The notes beneath the pieces are model-generated. The model made no database searches. It worked only from the letters and a program-made list of their open reading frames with translations, and was not told the origin of the DNA. Source: Deltaproteobacteria bacterium (lineage in GTDB: Bacteria > Desulfobacterota > Desulfobacteria > Desulfobacterales > SG8-13). Taken from it: a stretch of 10,213 nucleotides of DNA. Location: NCBI GenBank assembly GCA_024639205.1, contig JAHEIV010000071.1:1-10213 (forward strand), read 5' to 3'. The number at the start of each line of letters is the position of its first letter. The first letter of the stretch is position 1. Both the position numbers and the translations under genes were made by a program. This document shows, piece by piece, positions 1-5,710 of this stretch.

Positions 1-1018
1 GTACAAAGATGAGCACCGTGATATAGTACATTATGGCCGGCACCAGGGCCACCTTGATGATGGTCAGGTAGCTGGTGTTGGTGAACTCGGCCATCAAAAA
101 GGCCCCGGCACCCATGATGGGTGGCATCAATTGACCGCCGGTAGACGCCGCCGCCTCGATGGCCCCGGCCACATGGGGCCGGTAGCCGACTTTTTTCATC
201 ATTGGTATCGTGAAAGATCCGGTGGCCACCACGTTTCCCACGGCTGACCCGGACACCGATCCCATAAAACCGGAAGCCACCACAGAGGTTTTTGCCGGTC
301 CCCCGGAGAATCGCCCGGTAAGGGCATAGGCGAGTTCAATAAAAAAATTCCCGCCGCCGGTAAATTCCAGAAAGGACCCGAAAAGAACGAATACATAGAC
401 AAAGGTAGCCGCCACACCGATGGGCAGTCCGAAAATCCCCTCGGTGGTCAGCCAGAGGGTGGTGGAAATACGTTCGATGCTGTAACCCTTGTGGATGATC
501 AGCTCGGGCATGTACGGGCCGAAGGTTGCATACAGAATAGCTGTTACACAGATGCCGGTCATGATCAGCCCGATGACCCGACGGCAGGCCTCCAGTACCA
601 GGAGGGTACCGATGATGCTCACCACCAGATCGCTGGGCAGCCAGTCCCCCTGGCGCTCGAAAATGGCCAGCAGATTACTGCAGATGTAGTAAGTGCAGTA
701 AACCGAGGCTGCCACCAGGCACCAGTCGACCAGGACCCAGCCGTTGAGCCGGTTTTTGCGGGCACCGCGAAAGGGAGGCTTGAGCAGAAAGGTCAGGCTG
801 AGCATCGCCCCCAGGTGTATGGAACGCTGCACCAGGGCGGTGAGAGCGGCGACCCCGGCGGTGTAAAGCTGGTAAAGGCTCAACGCGATGGCCAGCACGG
901 CGACCACCCCGGCCGTCAGCCGCATCAATTCCGGATACCGGACGGCGGGAACCTCCGCATCCGGCGAGGTCTTTTGGATCTCTTCAACCGGCTGTTCGGA
1001 ATCGATGGCAGCGGTCAT
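1..1018 (-). CDS. TRAP transporter fused permease, TAXI type (3' end cut by window)
   Basis: Integral membrane permease of a TRAP transporter, which uses an ion gradient to import a solute delivered by a periplasmic receptor. I translated it by hand: 339 codons are open from the ATG at 1018 to the left edge with no stop. The charged N-terminus (about residues 1-30) is followed by hydrophobic segments near residues 36-54, 63-79, 97-118, 132-167 and 196-220, matching a small 4TM part joined to the start of a large 12TM part. The strongest family signature is about residues 254-311: SVSGSAVGNVVATGSFTIP, then an AGAIEAAASTGGQLMPP block, typical of TAXI-family fused permeases. The start codon shares one base with the DUF1850 stop (TGATG) and has AAGGAG six bases upstream, so translation is probably coupled. 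TRAP fused permeases usually exceed 600 residues, so roughly half is missing. Substrate unknown. Confidence 0.93.
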   Translation of the reverse strand, partial: MTAAIDSEQPVEEIQKTSPDAEVPAVRYPELMRLTAGVVAVLAIALSLYQLYTAGVAALTALVQRSIHLGAMLSLTFLLKPPFRGARKNRLNGWVLVDWCLVAASVYCTYYICSNLLAIFERQGDWLPSDLVVSIIGTLLVLEACRRVIGLIMTGICVTAILYATFGPYMPELIIHKGYSIERISTTLWLTTEGIFGLPIGVAATFVYVFVLFGSFLEFTGGGNFFIELAYALTGRFSGGPAKTSVVASGFMGSVSGSAVGNVVATGSFTIPMMKKVGYRPHVAGAIEAAASTGGQLMPPIMGAGAFLMAEFTNTSYLTIIKVALVPAIMYYITVLIFV

Positions 1019-1563
1019 CAGCGGCTCCTTTCAGCGGGTGTCGCTGGATGGGGCACGATACTGCGCCAGAGCCGATACAGAAGACTTACCGGCCGGGCGG
1101 CAAAGCGAACGGCCGTGTGGGGCGCTCGTTCCGACAGGTTGGTGTGGATACCGCGCCAGATGACGGTGTGGTCCACGCCGGGGCTGCCGATCCGCAGAAC
1201 AAAGTTGCCCGTCGGCAGATGCATCTCTTCGATCACCTCGTAGGGCCCGCGCTTCACCATTCTTCCCACCCCCGGCATTCGCCCCATTCCGGCCCCGAAT
1301 TTCAGGTAGCGCTCTTCTTCGATATAGATGCGTCCCTGGTCGTCCAGGCTGTGTTCCTCCCAGATGGGGGCGTTTTCCACCGAGTGGTAGTAATGAAGGG
1401 TGAAACGTTCCTCCGGTTGCAGGGGGAGCACCAGCAGGGGTGCCGTCCCTTTCACGGGGGTGATCCTCAGCTCGAGGCCGCCGGGAAAGCTCCCGGCGAT
1501 CAGCAAAAACAAAAGGGCCAGGCCGGCAGCCGAAAAAACCAGATAGCGGACCGGCCTGGTCAC
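1018..1563 (-). CDS. DUF1850 protein linked to TAXI-TRAP transporter
   Basis: 181-residue protein matching DUF1850, a family often encoded beside TAXI-TRAP receptor and permease genes; its biochemical role is not established. One hydrophobic segment at about residues 7-27 should anchor it in the inner membrane with the rest outside the cytoplasm (inferred). The recognisable core is LHYYHSVENAPIWEEH at about residues 56-71, followed by an acidic strand and KFGAGM, which fits the family's Y-HSV, E and GAGM pattern. The only usable start in frame is GTG at 1563, because a TGA lies seven codons upstream; its ribosome site (AGGG, eight bases away) is weak. It starts ten bases after the receptor stop and its TGA overlaps the permease ATG by one base, so it is probably translated by coupling within this module. 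It may be an accessory transporter subunit. Confidence 0.85.
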   Translation of the reverse strand: MTRPVRYLVFSAAGLALLFLLIAGSFPGGLELRITPVKGTAPLLVLPLQPEERFTLHYYHSVENAPIWEEHSLDDQGRIYIEEERYLKFGAGMGRMPGVGRMVKRGPYEVIEEMHLPTGNFVLRIGSPGVDHTVIWRGIHTNLSERAPHTAVRFAARPVSLLYRLWRSIVPHPATPAERSR

Positions 1564-1573
1564 CTTAGTGTCC

Positions 1574-2539
1574 CTAAGGCATCAGTTTGGCGGGCACGGA
1601 AATCTTTTTTTCCTTCAGATACCGGATGGTGCCCGGATGCAGTGGGATGGGGGAATACGCTACGGCGTTTTCCGGTGTTGTGTATGACGCCGACGGGTGA
1701 ATCTTCAGCAGATAGTCGTTGTGCTCATACAACGCCTTGACCAGGTTGTAGACCATGTCGGTGTCCAGGGACGCCTGGCAGATCATCACATTCCACACAC
1801 CGATGGTCGGCACGGGTTGATCCACTCCCCGGTATACCCCGCCGGCCAGATCGACCGAAGAATAATTTGCATTGGATGCCAGGACCTTTTGCGTTTGTTC
1901 GGGCGTAAACGTGATAATGTGAATGTCGTGGGTGGTGGCCAGATCCAGAATGGAACTGGTGCCGGGACCCACCGACCAGACCCCCACCTCGATGGTGCCG
2001 TCCCGCAGGGCGTTGGCTGACTCGGTGAACGACAGGCGGCTGTCCTTGTAAGAGTCGAGGGAAATTCCCAGCGCTTTGAAAACCGCTTCGGCCATGAAGT
2101 TGGTGCCGCTGCCGGGACTGCCGCTGGAGATGTTTCTCCCTTTGACCTGTTCGATGTTGGTGATGCCGCTCTTTTTCAGGGTTACCACCTGCAGCAGGTT
2201 GGGGTACATGATGGCCATGGAGTAGATCTCGTGTTTCTTCCCCTTGAATTTTCCCGTTCCCGTGAAACCGGCCTGGGCCACGTCGCCCATCACCTCGCCG
2301 ACGACGGTTTCGCCTTTATGGGCTAGCTTGACGTTTTCCACGCTGGCGCCGGTGACCTCGGCCACCGCCTTGACGTCCTTGACGTACTTGGACCAGATTT
2401 CGGCCACACCACCGCCGTAAGGATAGTAAATACCGCCCGTCCCGCCGGTGCCGAGACTGATAAAGCTGGTTTTTGCGGTCGCCGGTCCTGCAATTGCCAG
2501 AACCAGGCAAAGGATGCTGATCAAGGTTGCTCTTTTCAT
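1574..2539 (-). CDS. TAXI family TRAP transporter solute-binding receptor
   Basis: Periplasmic substrate-binding protein of a TRAP transporter, 321 residues, within the usual size for TAXI receptors. Residues 1-22 form a signal peptide (Lys/Arg start, hydrophobic core, ATA before the likely cleavage site at Lys23). The family signature LGTGGTGGIYYPYGG follows at residues 29-43. Further support comes from the SGSPGSGTNFMAEAV block and the VGVWSVGPGTSS stretch in the ligand-binding lobes. I chose ATG at 2539 rather than the longer open frame back to 2614, because the signal peptide begins there and AGGAGGT sits six bases upstream. The next genes, DUF1850 and the fused permease, complete the transporter. 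Characterised TAXI receptors bind small organic acids such as glutamate or dicarboxylates, but nothing here fixes the ligand. Confidence 0.95.
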   Translation of the reverse strand: MKRATLISILCLVLAIAGPATAKTSFISLGTGGTGGIYYPYGGGVAEIWSKYVKDVKAVAEVTGASVENVKLAHKGETVVGEVMGDVAQAGFTGTGKFKGKKHEIYSMAIMYPNLLQVVTLKKSGITNIEQVKGRNISSGSPGSGTNFMAEAVFKALGISLDSYKDSRLSFTESANALRDGTIEVGVWSVGPGTSSILDLATTHDIHIITFTPEQTQKVLASNANYSSVDLAGGVYRGVDQPVPTIGVWNVMICQASLDTDMVYNLVKALYEHNDYLLKIHPSASYTTPENAVAYSPIPLHPGTIRYLKEKKISVPAKLMP

Positions 2540-2690
2540 ATCCGAACCTCCTGAAAGCATTTCTTCAGGCTCCAAGTGCGTTGATTCGTGACACCAGCGG
2601 CGCTGTTCGGGCATCAGACGGCTTGAGTTTGCCAGCCGGGCACTTTGTCCTGAGAAAATGAGTTGGTCAGTGAACGGTTGAATCGGTAGA
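2540..2690 (-). other. 151-base spacer before the TRAP module
   Basis: Non-coding gap between the lipoprotein stop and the TAXI receptor start. Apart from the receptor ribosome site and its overlapping hairpin, I found no hairpin followed by a T-run that would mark an intrinsic terminator. I found no convincing -35/-10 pair: the best is CTGACC, 17 bases, CAAAGT, whose -10 is poor. No sigma-54 element was seen, because no GG and GC pair has the right ten-base spacing. The TRAP module could therefore be read through from upstream, or use a promoter I cannot recognise. Confidence 0.5.
2546..2569 (-). promoter_or_regulatory. RBS of TAXI receptor gene overlapped by a small hairpin
   Basis: AGGAGGT (2546-2552) lies six bases before the receptor ATG and decides that start. 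A perfect six-base inverted repeat, CCTGAA at 2564-2569 and TTCAGG at 2550-2555 on the transcribed strand, encloses an eight-base loop. Its downstream arm covers the first three bases of the ribosome site. The repeat is seen directly; any effect on translation is inference, and a six-pair stem could arise by chance. Confidence 0.4.
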
Positions 2691-3125
2691 CTACTGGCTC
2701 ACCGTGCCGATTTTCAGCATGATTCCCTTTGGCTGTTTGGGCATCTGGCTGACGGGATAAACAAAACTCTGGGTTTCGCCCGGTTTTACCAGCCCTTTGG
2801 CCGTTCTCCGGGGAATCAGACCGCCGACCGCCTTGCCGTTGTCCAGAAAAACATTGACCCGAAAACGCTGATCGCTATTGCTGACGTTTTTAACAGCCGC
2901 CTTAATGTGCAATGTGTCCATACCTTCAAACTTTTTGAAGGAACAGGAAAGCTCCTGCAGTGCCGCTTCCGAAGCGATGTCCTTTTCCAGTTTATCTTCC
3001 GCAACACAGGCAAACACATCGGGTGCATTTTTGGGGGTGTATCCCGTGCTGCAGCCGGTCAGCACCAGACCGACGACCACCAGACATACCACCCACCAGC
3101 ATGATACCCCTTTCATTGGCTTCAT
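2691..3125 (-). CDS. Small predicted lipoprotein, unknown function
   Basis: 144-residue protein with a lipoprotein signal peptide: MKPMKG, a hydrophobic stretch at residues 10-23 and the lipobox LTGC with Cys25 as lipidation site. The mature part is about 120 residues. Its C-terminal half (a strand pattern LHIKAAVKNVSNSD, then RFRVNVFLDNGK, then a PGETQSF turn) looks like a small beta-sandwich of the kind that opposes 'non-conserved substituent' strands in FxLYD- or YcfL-like envelope lipoproteins; that resemblance is weak and only by eye. I chose ATG at 3125 rather than the open frame reaching 3206 because AGGAGGAGGGG lies five bases upstream and the signal peptide starts there. It sits between the oxidoreductase genes and the TRAP module with spacers on both sides, so its link to either is unclear. 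Mature Cys residues at about 42 and 62 could form a disulfide. Confidence 0.8.
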   Translation of the reverse strand: MKPMKGVSCWWVVCLVVVGLVLTGCSTGYTPKNAPDVFACVAEDKLEKDIASEAALQELSCSFKKFEGMDTLHIKAAVKNVSNSDQRFRVNVFLDNGKAVGGLIPRRTAKGLVKPGETQSFVYPVSQMPKQPKGIMLKIGTVSQ

Positions 3126-3130
3126 CTTTT

Positions 3131-3141
3131 CCCCTCCTCCT
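3131..3141 (-). promoter_or_regulatory. Purine-rich RBS setting the lipoprotein start
   Basis: AGGAGGAGGGG ends five bases before the ATG at 3125. It would lie inside the coding region if the longer frame from 3206 were used, which argues for the shorter start. Confidence 0.75.
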
Positions 3142-3232
3142 GTTGGGTTGTCCATACCAATGACTCCACAATTTTTCACATCATCACACCCCCATTCGCT
3201 TGTCAACTCTTATCCGCCCAATTCCAGGCCAT

Positions 3233-3252
3233 CCGGCATTCCCTTCTGCCGG
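3233..3252 (-). terminator. Possible weak or factor-dependent terminator hairpin
   Basis: GC-rich stem CCGGCA/TGCCGG with an eight-base loop, 39 bases past the stop of the beta-gamma oxidoreductase gene. Position fits the end of the catabolic run. The lack of a following T-run means it is not a standard intrinsic terminator; it may only protect the mRNA 3' end or be incidental. Confidence 0.25.
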
Positions 3253-3290
3253 CCGCCATGGAAAGAAAAGCCAATCGCCAAAATCGATTT

Positions 3291-4589
3291 TCAGCTTCTG
3301 CTTTGTACCCGGTCCACCAGCTCCAGGACCGAAGCCAGGATCTTTTCCGAAAAGCGCAGCCGTAAGGCAACCCTGAGCATATCCGTGTCGATGATCGTGC
3401 CGTTTTTTGCCAGAACAGCCAGAGCGGCCAGCGCCCGGTCCGCCGGTTTGACGCCCAGTTTTTTGAAATCGAGTGCCTGGGTCGCACCCGCACAAGGCGG
3501 GATGTTCGTGTCAAGGGACTTCAAGATCAGCGTTTGCGGTTGGAGATCGGCGAACAGCGATTGGCGGCGTTCGACCCCTTCCCGGCTCAAGGCGATGACG
3601 ATATCGGGCCGTGCCAGGCTGGTAAAGCCGATCGGTTCGTTGGACAGGATGACCTCACTGATAGACGGTCCACGCAAGACCGTGATGTTGTATTCGTTTT
3701 TCTGGGTTGCCTGCAGGCCGGCACTCATACCGGCCAGGCACAGGACTTCCCCGGCGGAAATGATCCGTTGGCCCGCATCTCCCAGTAGAAGAATCTCGTG
3801 GCGACCGTTGCTGGGGGGTTGAAACCGTTGCGCAATGGACTCCGGCTGCGAAAATGTCTGCTCGCCGGCGGCCTGCCTGTATAAAGATCCGTATTCGCGG
3901 CGTTGGTTCTCTTCGACGATACCGTCAGCCGGCGGCATCGTTGCCATCTTTTCCGCAATGATCTTCGGTGTCAGCGGGTTCTGGCGGATGTATCGACCGG
4001 GACAGATCCCCCAGATATCGAGAAGGGCAAAACCATCGAATGCGATGGCTTCTGCAATCTCATCGGCCAGACCGGATTGATAGCTGCTGCACCGTTTCAC
4101 ATAGGCGGCACCAGCCGAGTGTGCCACCCGGCAGATGTCCAGCGGTCTTTCCAGCCGGTTGAGAAAGCCCGAGCTTACCCGGGCCTCCGGCGGGGTGGTG
4201 ACGGAAAACTGTCCACCGGTCATGCCGAAATTAAAGTTGTTTAATACCAGCAGCGTCAGATTCAGGTTGCGCCGGCAGGCCGCCAGCAGGTGGGCGCCAC
4301 CGATGCCCTGGCCACCGTCGCCCATTGTGACCACCACCTGAAGCTGCGGCCGGGCCAGCTTGATGCCGGCAGCATATGTCAGGGCTCGCCCGTGGAGACC
4401 ATGCAGCGCGTGAGTATGAAAAAAGGTGTCGAACAGACCGGAGCAGCCGATGTCGCTGACAATGGCGATCCGGTTTCCCGGCAAACCCAGTTTCCGGAAG
4501 GCCTTGTCCAGCGCCCCGGTGATCCGGTCGTGGGAACAGCCCGGGCAGAATACCGGTGGGCGGTCTTTGTTGAGCAGGCTATCGGCCAT
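3291..4589 (-). CDS. Fused beta-gamma subunit of 2-oxoacid:acceptor oxidoreductase (KorB-KorC type)
   Basis: 432-residue fusion. Residues 1-255 are the thiamine-diphosphate-binding beta subunit: CPGCSH (15-20), SDIGCSG (45-51), GDGGQGIGGAH (90-100) and LNNFNFGMTGGQ (116-127). Asp91 and Asn117/118 fit the Mg-TPP site. Cys15, Cys18, Cys49 and Cys196 fit the four ligands of the [4Fe-4S] cluster known in KorB proteins. Residues 222-262 look like a linker. Residues 264-432 match the gamma (POR) domain, with LRGPSISEVILSNEPIG at about 305-321. The usual glycine motif GxGGQG is altered here to GDAGQR (270-275). With the alpha subunit just upstream it should oxidise a 2-oxoacid with CoA to acyl-CoA and CO2, passing electrons to ferredoxin; the specific acid is unknown. 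No separate ferredoxin-like delta subunit is encoded in the window. The start overlaps the alpha gene by 11 bases. Confidence 0.92.
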   Translation of the reverse strand: MADSLLNKDRPPVFCPGCSHDRITGALDKAFRKLGLPGNRIAIVSDIGCSGLFDTFFHTHALHGLHGRALTYAAGIKLARPQLQVVVTMGDGGQGIGGAHLLAACRRNLNLTLLVLNNFNFGMTGGQFSVTTPPEARVSSGFLNRLERPLDICRVAHSAGAAYVKRCSSYQSGLADEIAEAIAFDGFALLDIWGICPGRYIRQNPLTPKIIAEKMATMPPADGIVEENQRREYGSLYRQAAGEQTFSQPESIAQRFQPPSNGRHEILLLGDAGQRIISAGEVLCLAGMSAGLQATQKNEYNITVLRGPSISEVILSNEPIGFTSLARPDIVIALSREGVERRQSLFADLQPQTLILKSLDTNIPPCAGATQALDFKKLGVKPADRALAALAVLAKNGTIIDTDMLRVALRLRFSEKILASVLELVDRVQSRS

Positions 4590-5697
4590 CGATCACCTCC
4601 ATAATGGTTGCGGGAGTGATCAGGCGTCCGTCCATTTGGCCATAAAACTCCACCTGCCGGTCAGACAGGATGCGCCGGATTTCGTGGACGTACTGCCCCA
4701 GGTTCATCTCCACAACCACTACCCTTCGATATGGCGCGGTTTTATCACGAATCAATTTTTCGGGTACCGGCCAGAGCGTTTTTACGACCAGCAGACCGAT
4801 CGGTCTGCCGGCCTGCCGGCACAGATTGGCGGCATCGCCGGCTGCACGGGCGGTCACCCCGTAGGTGATGACCAGGGTTTCCGCGTCTTCGGCGCGTTCG
4901 TCGTAGAATGTAAAGCGCTCGACAGCATCTTCCAGCTTTTTCTTCAAGCGCCACTGGCTCGCCGATATCTGATCCGGATCGGTGGTGATGTATCCATCCG
5001 GGCCGTGGGTGGAAGAAGTCTGCCGTACCGGCACATCGCCGCCGATGGGCAGGAAATACGGAATCCGCAAGTTTTCTGATACCTGGAAAGGCTGGAATGA
5101 GGCCGAGTCGATTGGCGGTCGGCGATCGATTATTTCAGGGACCATAAGGGCGCTCAGATCGACGCTTTCTTTCGTCATGCCGATTTCTTTATTCGAAGCC
5201 AGAAAAACGGGACAGCGATATTCCTCGGCCAGGTTAAAAGCATGGATCGTCAGAAGGTAGCAATCTTTTACATCTACCGGCGCCAGCACGATGACCGGAA
5301 TACCACCGCTGTTGCCCCAGCGCAGAAACTGAATGTCGCCGTCTGCTCCGCGGGTGGCCGAGCCTGTGGAGGGCCCCAGGCGCTGTACATCGACGATGAC
5401 GATGGGAATCTCACTGCCCGCGGCAAAAGAAATTTGTTCGCTGTACAGGCTGATGCCGGGTCCGGAGGTGGCCGTCATCGACTTCAAACCGGACATGGAC
5501 GCGCCTAAACAGTAGCCGATGGAAGCGATTTCGTCTTCACCCTGGATGCACACCCCGCTTGCTGCCGGCAGCAACCGCAGCATGGCGTTTAGAATGGTCG
5601 TGGCCGGGGTGATCGGGTAACCGGCAAAGAAACCGCAGCCGGCGCGCATCGCTCCCATGGCCACCGCTTCGTTGCCCTCGATAAACTGGGGAGCCAT
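4579..5697 (-). CDS. 2-oxoacid:acceptor oxidoreductase alpha subunit (KorA-like)
   Basis: 372-residue alpha subunit of a ferredoxin-dependent 2-oxoacid oxidoreductase, cytoplasmic partner of the fused beta-gamma subunit that follows. Visible family motifs: GNEAVAMGAMRAG (8-20), GYPITPAT (26-33), GEDEIASIG (53-61, with Glu56 at the conserved acidic position), TATSGPGISL (75-84), a PSTGSATRGADGD stretch near residues 130-142, and FNLAEEYRCPV later on. The C-terminal transketolase-like domain includes LVITYGVTARAA and VVVVEMNLGQY. I chose ATG at 5697 because the conserved N-terminus begins there and AAGGAG lies five bases upstream; the open frame continues to 5760 but would overlap the Mo-enzyme gene. 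Family members use 2-oxoglutarate, branched-chain 2-oxoacids or aryl-pyruvates; KorA similarity alone does not settle which. It lies 13 bases after the Mo/W enzyme gene, implying one transcript. Confidence 0.92.
   Translation of the reverse strand: MAPQFIEGNEAVAMGAMRAGCGFFAGYPITPATTILNAMLRLLPAASGVCIQGEDEIASIGYCLGASMSGLKSMTATSGPGISLYSEQISFAAGSEIPIVIVDVQRLGPSTGSATRGADGDIQFLRWGNSGGIPVIVLAPVDVKDCYLLTIHAFNLAEEYRCPVFLASNKEIGMTKESVDLSALMVPEIIDRRPPIDSASFQPFQVSENLRIPYFLPIGGDVPVRQTSSTHGPDGYITTDPDQISASQWRLKKKLEDAVERFTFYDERAEDAETLVITYGVTARAAGDAANLCRQAGRPIGLLVVKTLWPVPEKLIRDKTAPYRRVVVVEMNLGQYVHEIRRILSDRQVEFYGQMDGRLITPATIMEVIDGR
4593..4600 (-). promoter_or_regulatory. Near-perfect RBS inside the end of the alpha subunit gene
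   Basis: GGAGGTGA just before the beta-gamma ATG (4589) is fully complementary to the 3' end of bacterial 16S rRNA. It lies in the last codons of the alpha subunit gene, so the two subunits are likely made by coupled or strong independent initiation in similar amounts. Confidence 0.8.
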
Positions 5698-5702
5698 GTT
5701 CT

Positions 5703-5708
5703 CTCCTT
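5703..5708 (-). promoter_or_regulatory. RBS deciding the alpha subunit start
   Basis: AAGGAG, five bases before the ATG at 5697, fits between the stop of the Mo/W enzyme gene (5711) and this start. It rules against the longer reading frame that would begin inside the preceding gene. Confidence 0.75.
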
Positions 5709-5710
5709 TT

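Larger units (their letters stand above)
3126..3290 (-). other. 165-base spacer after the oxidoreductase run, with inverted repeats
   Basis: Gap between the beta-gamma subunit stop and the lipoprotein start. It holds a perfect six-base inverted repeat (CCGGCA at 3233-3238, TGCCGG at 3247-3252, eight-base loop), extendable by three more pairs across an internal loop, but with no T-run after it in the direction of transcription. A perfect 12-base palindrome, AAAATCGATTTT (3280-3291), touches the upstream stop codon. A consensus TTGACA occurs at 3206-3201 but has no acceptable -10. A weak alternative is GTGAAA (3179-3174), 17 bases, TATGGA (3156-3151) preceded by TG, which would start transcription almost at the ribosome site. 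None is firm. Confidence 0.45.

Noticed and set aside
491..1740. Plus-strand open frames of 230-250 codons
   Set aside because: They run antisense to the TRAP permease, DUF1850 and receptor genes, and have no recognisable domain or ribosome site.
2540..2690. Sigma-54 promoter before the TAXI receptor
   Set aside because: A GG...GC pair is present but with nine bases between instead of ten, and the flanking consensus is absent.
3201..3206. Consensus TTGACA as a promoter for the lipoprotein gene
   Set aside because: No acceptable -10 hexamer exists at 15-19 bases; the best at 17 bases (TGATGT) matches only two positions.
2878..3822. Plus-strand open frame of about 314 codons
   Set aside because: It spans the lipoprotein, a spacer and the end of the beta-gamma gene in antisense, with a low-complexity Ser/Arg-rich product.
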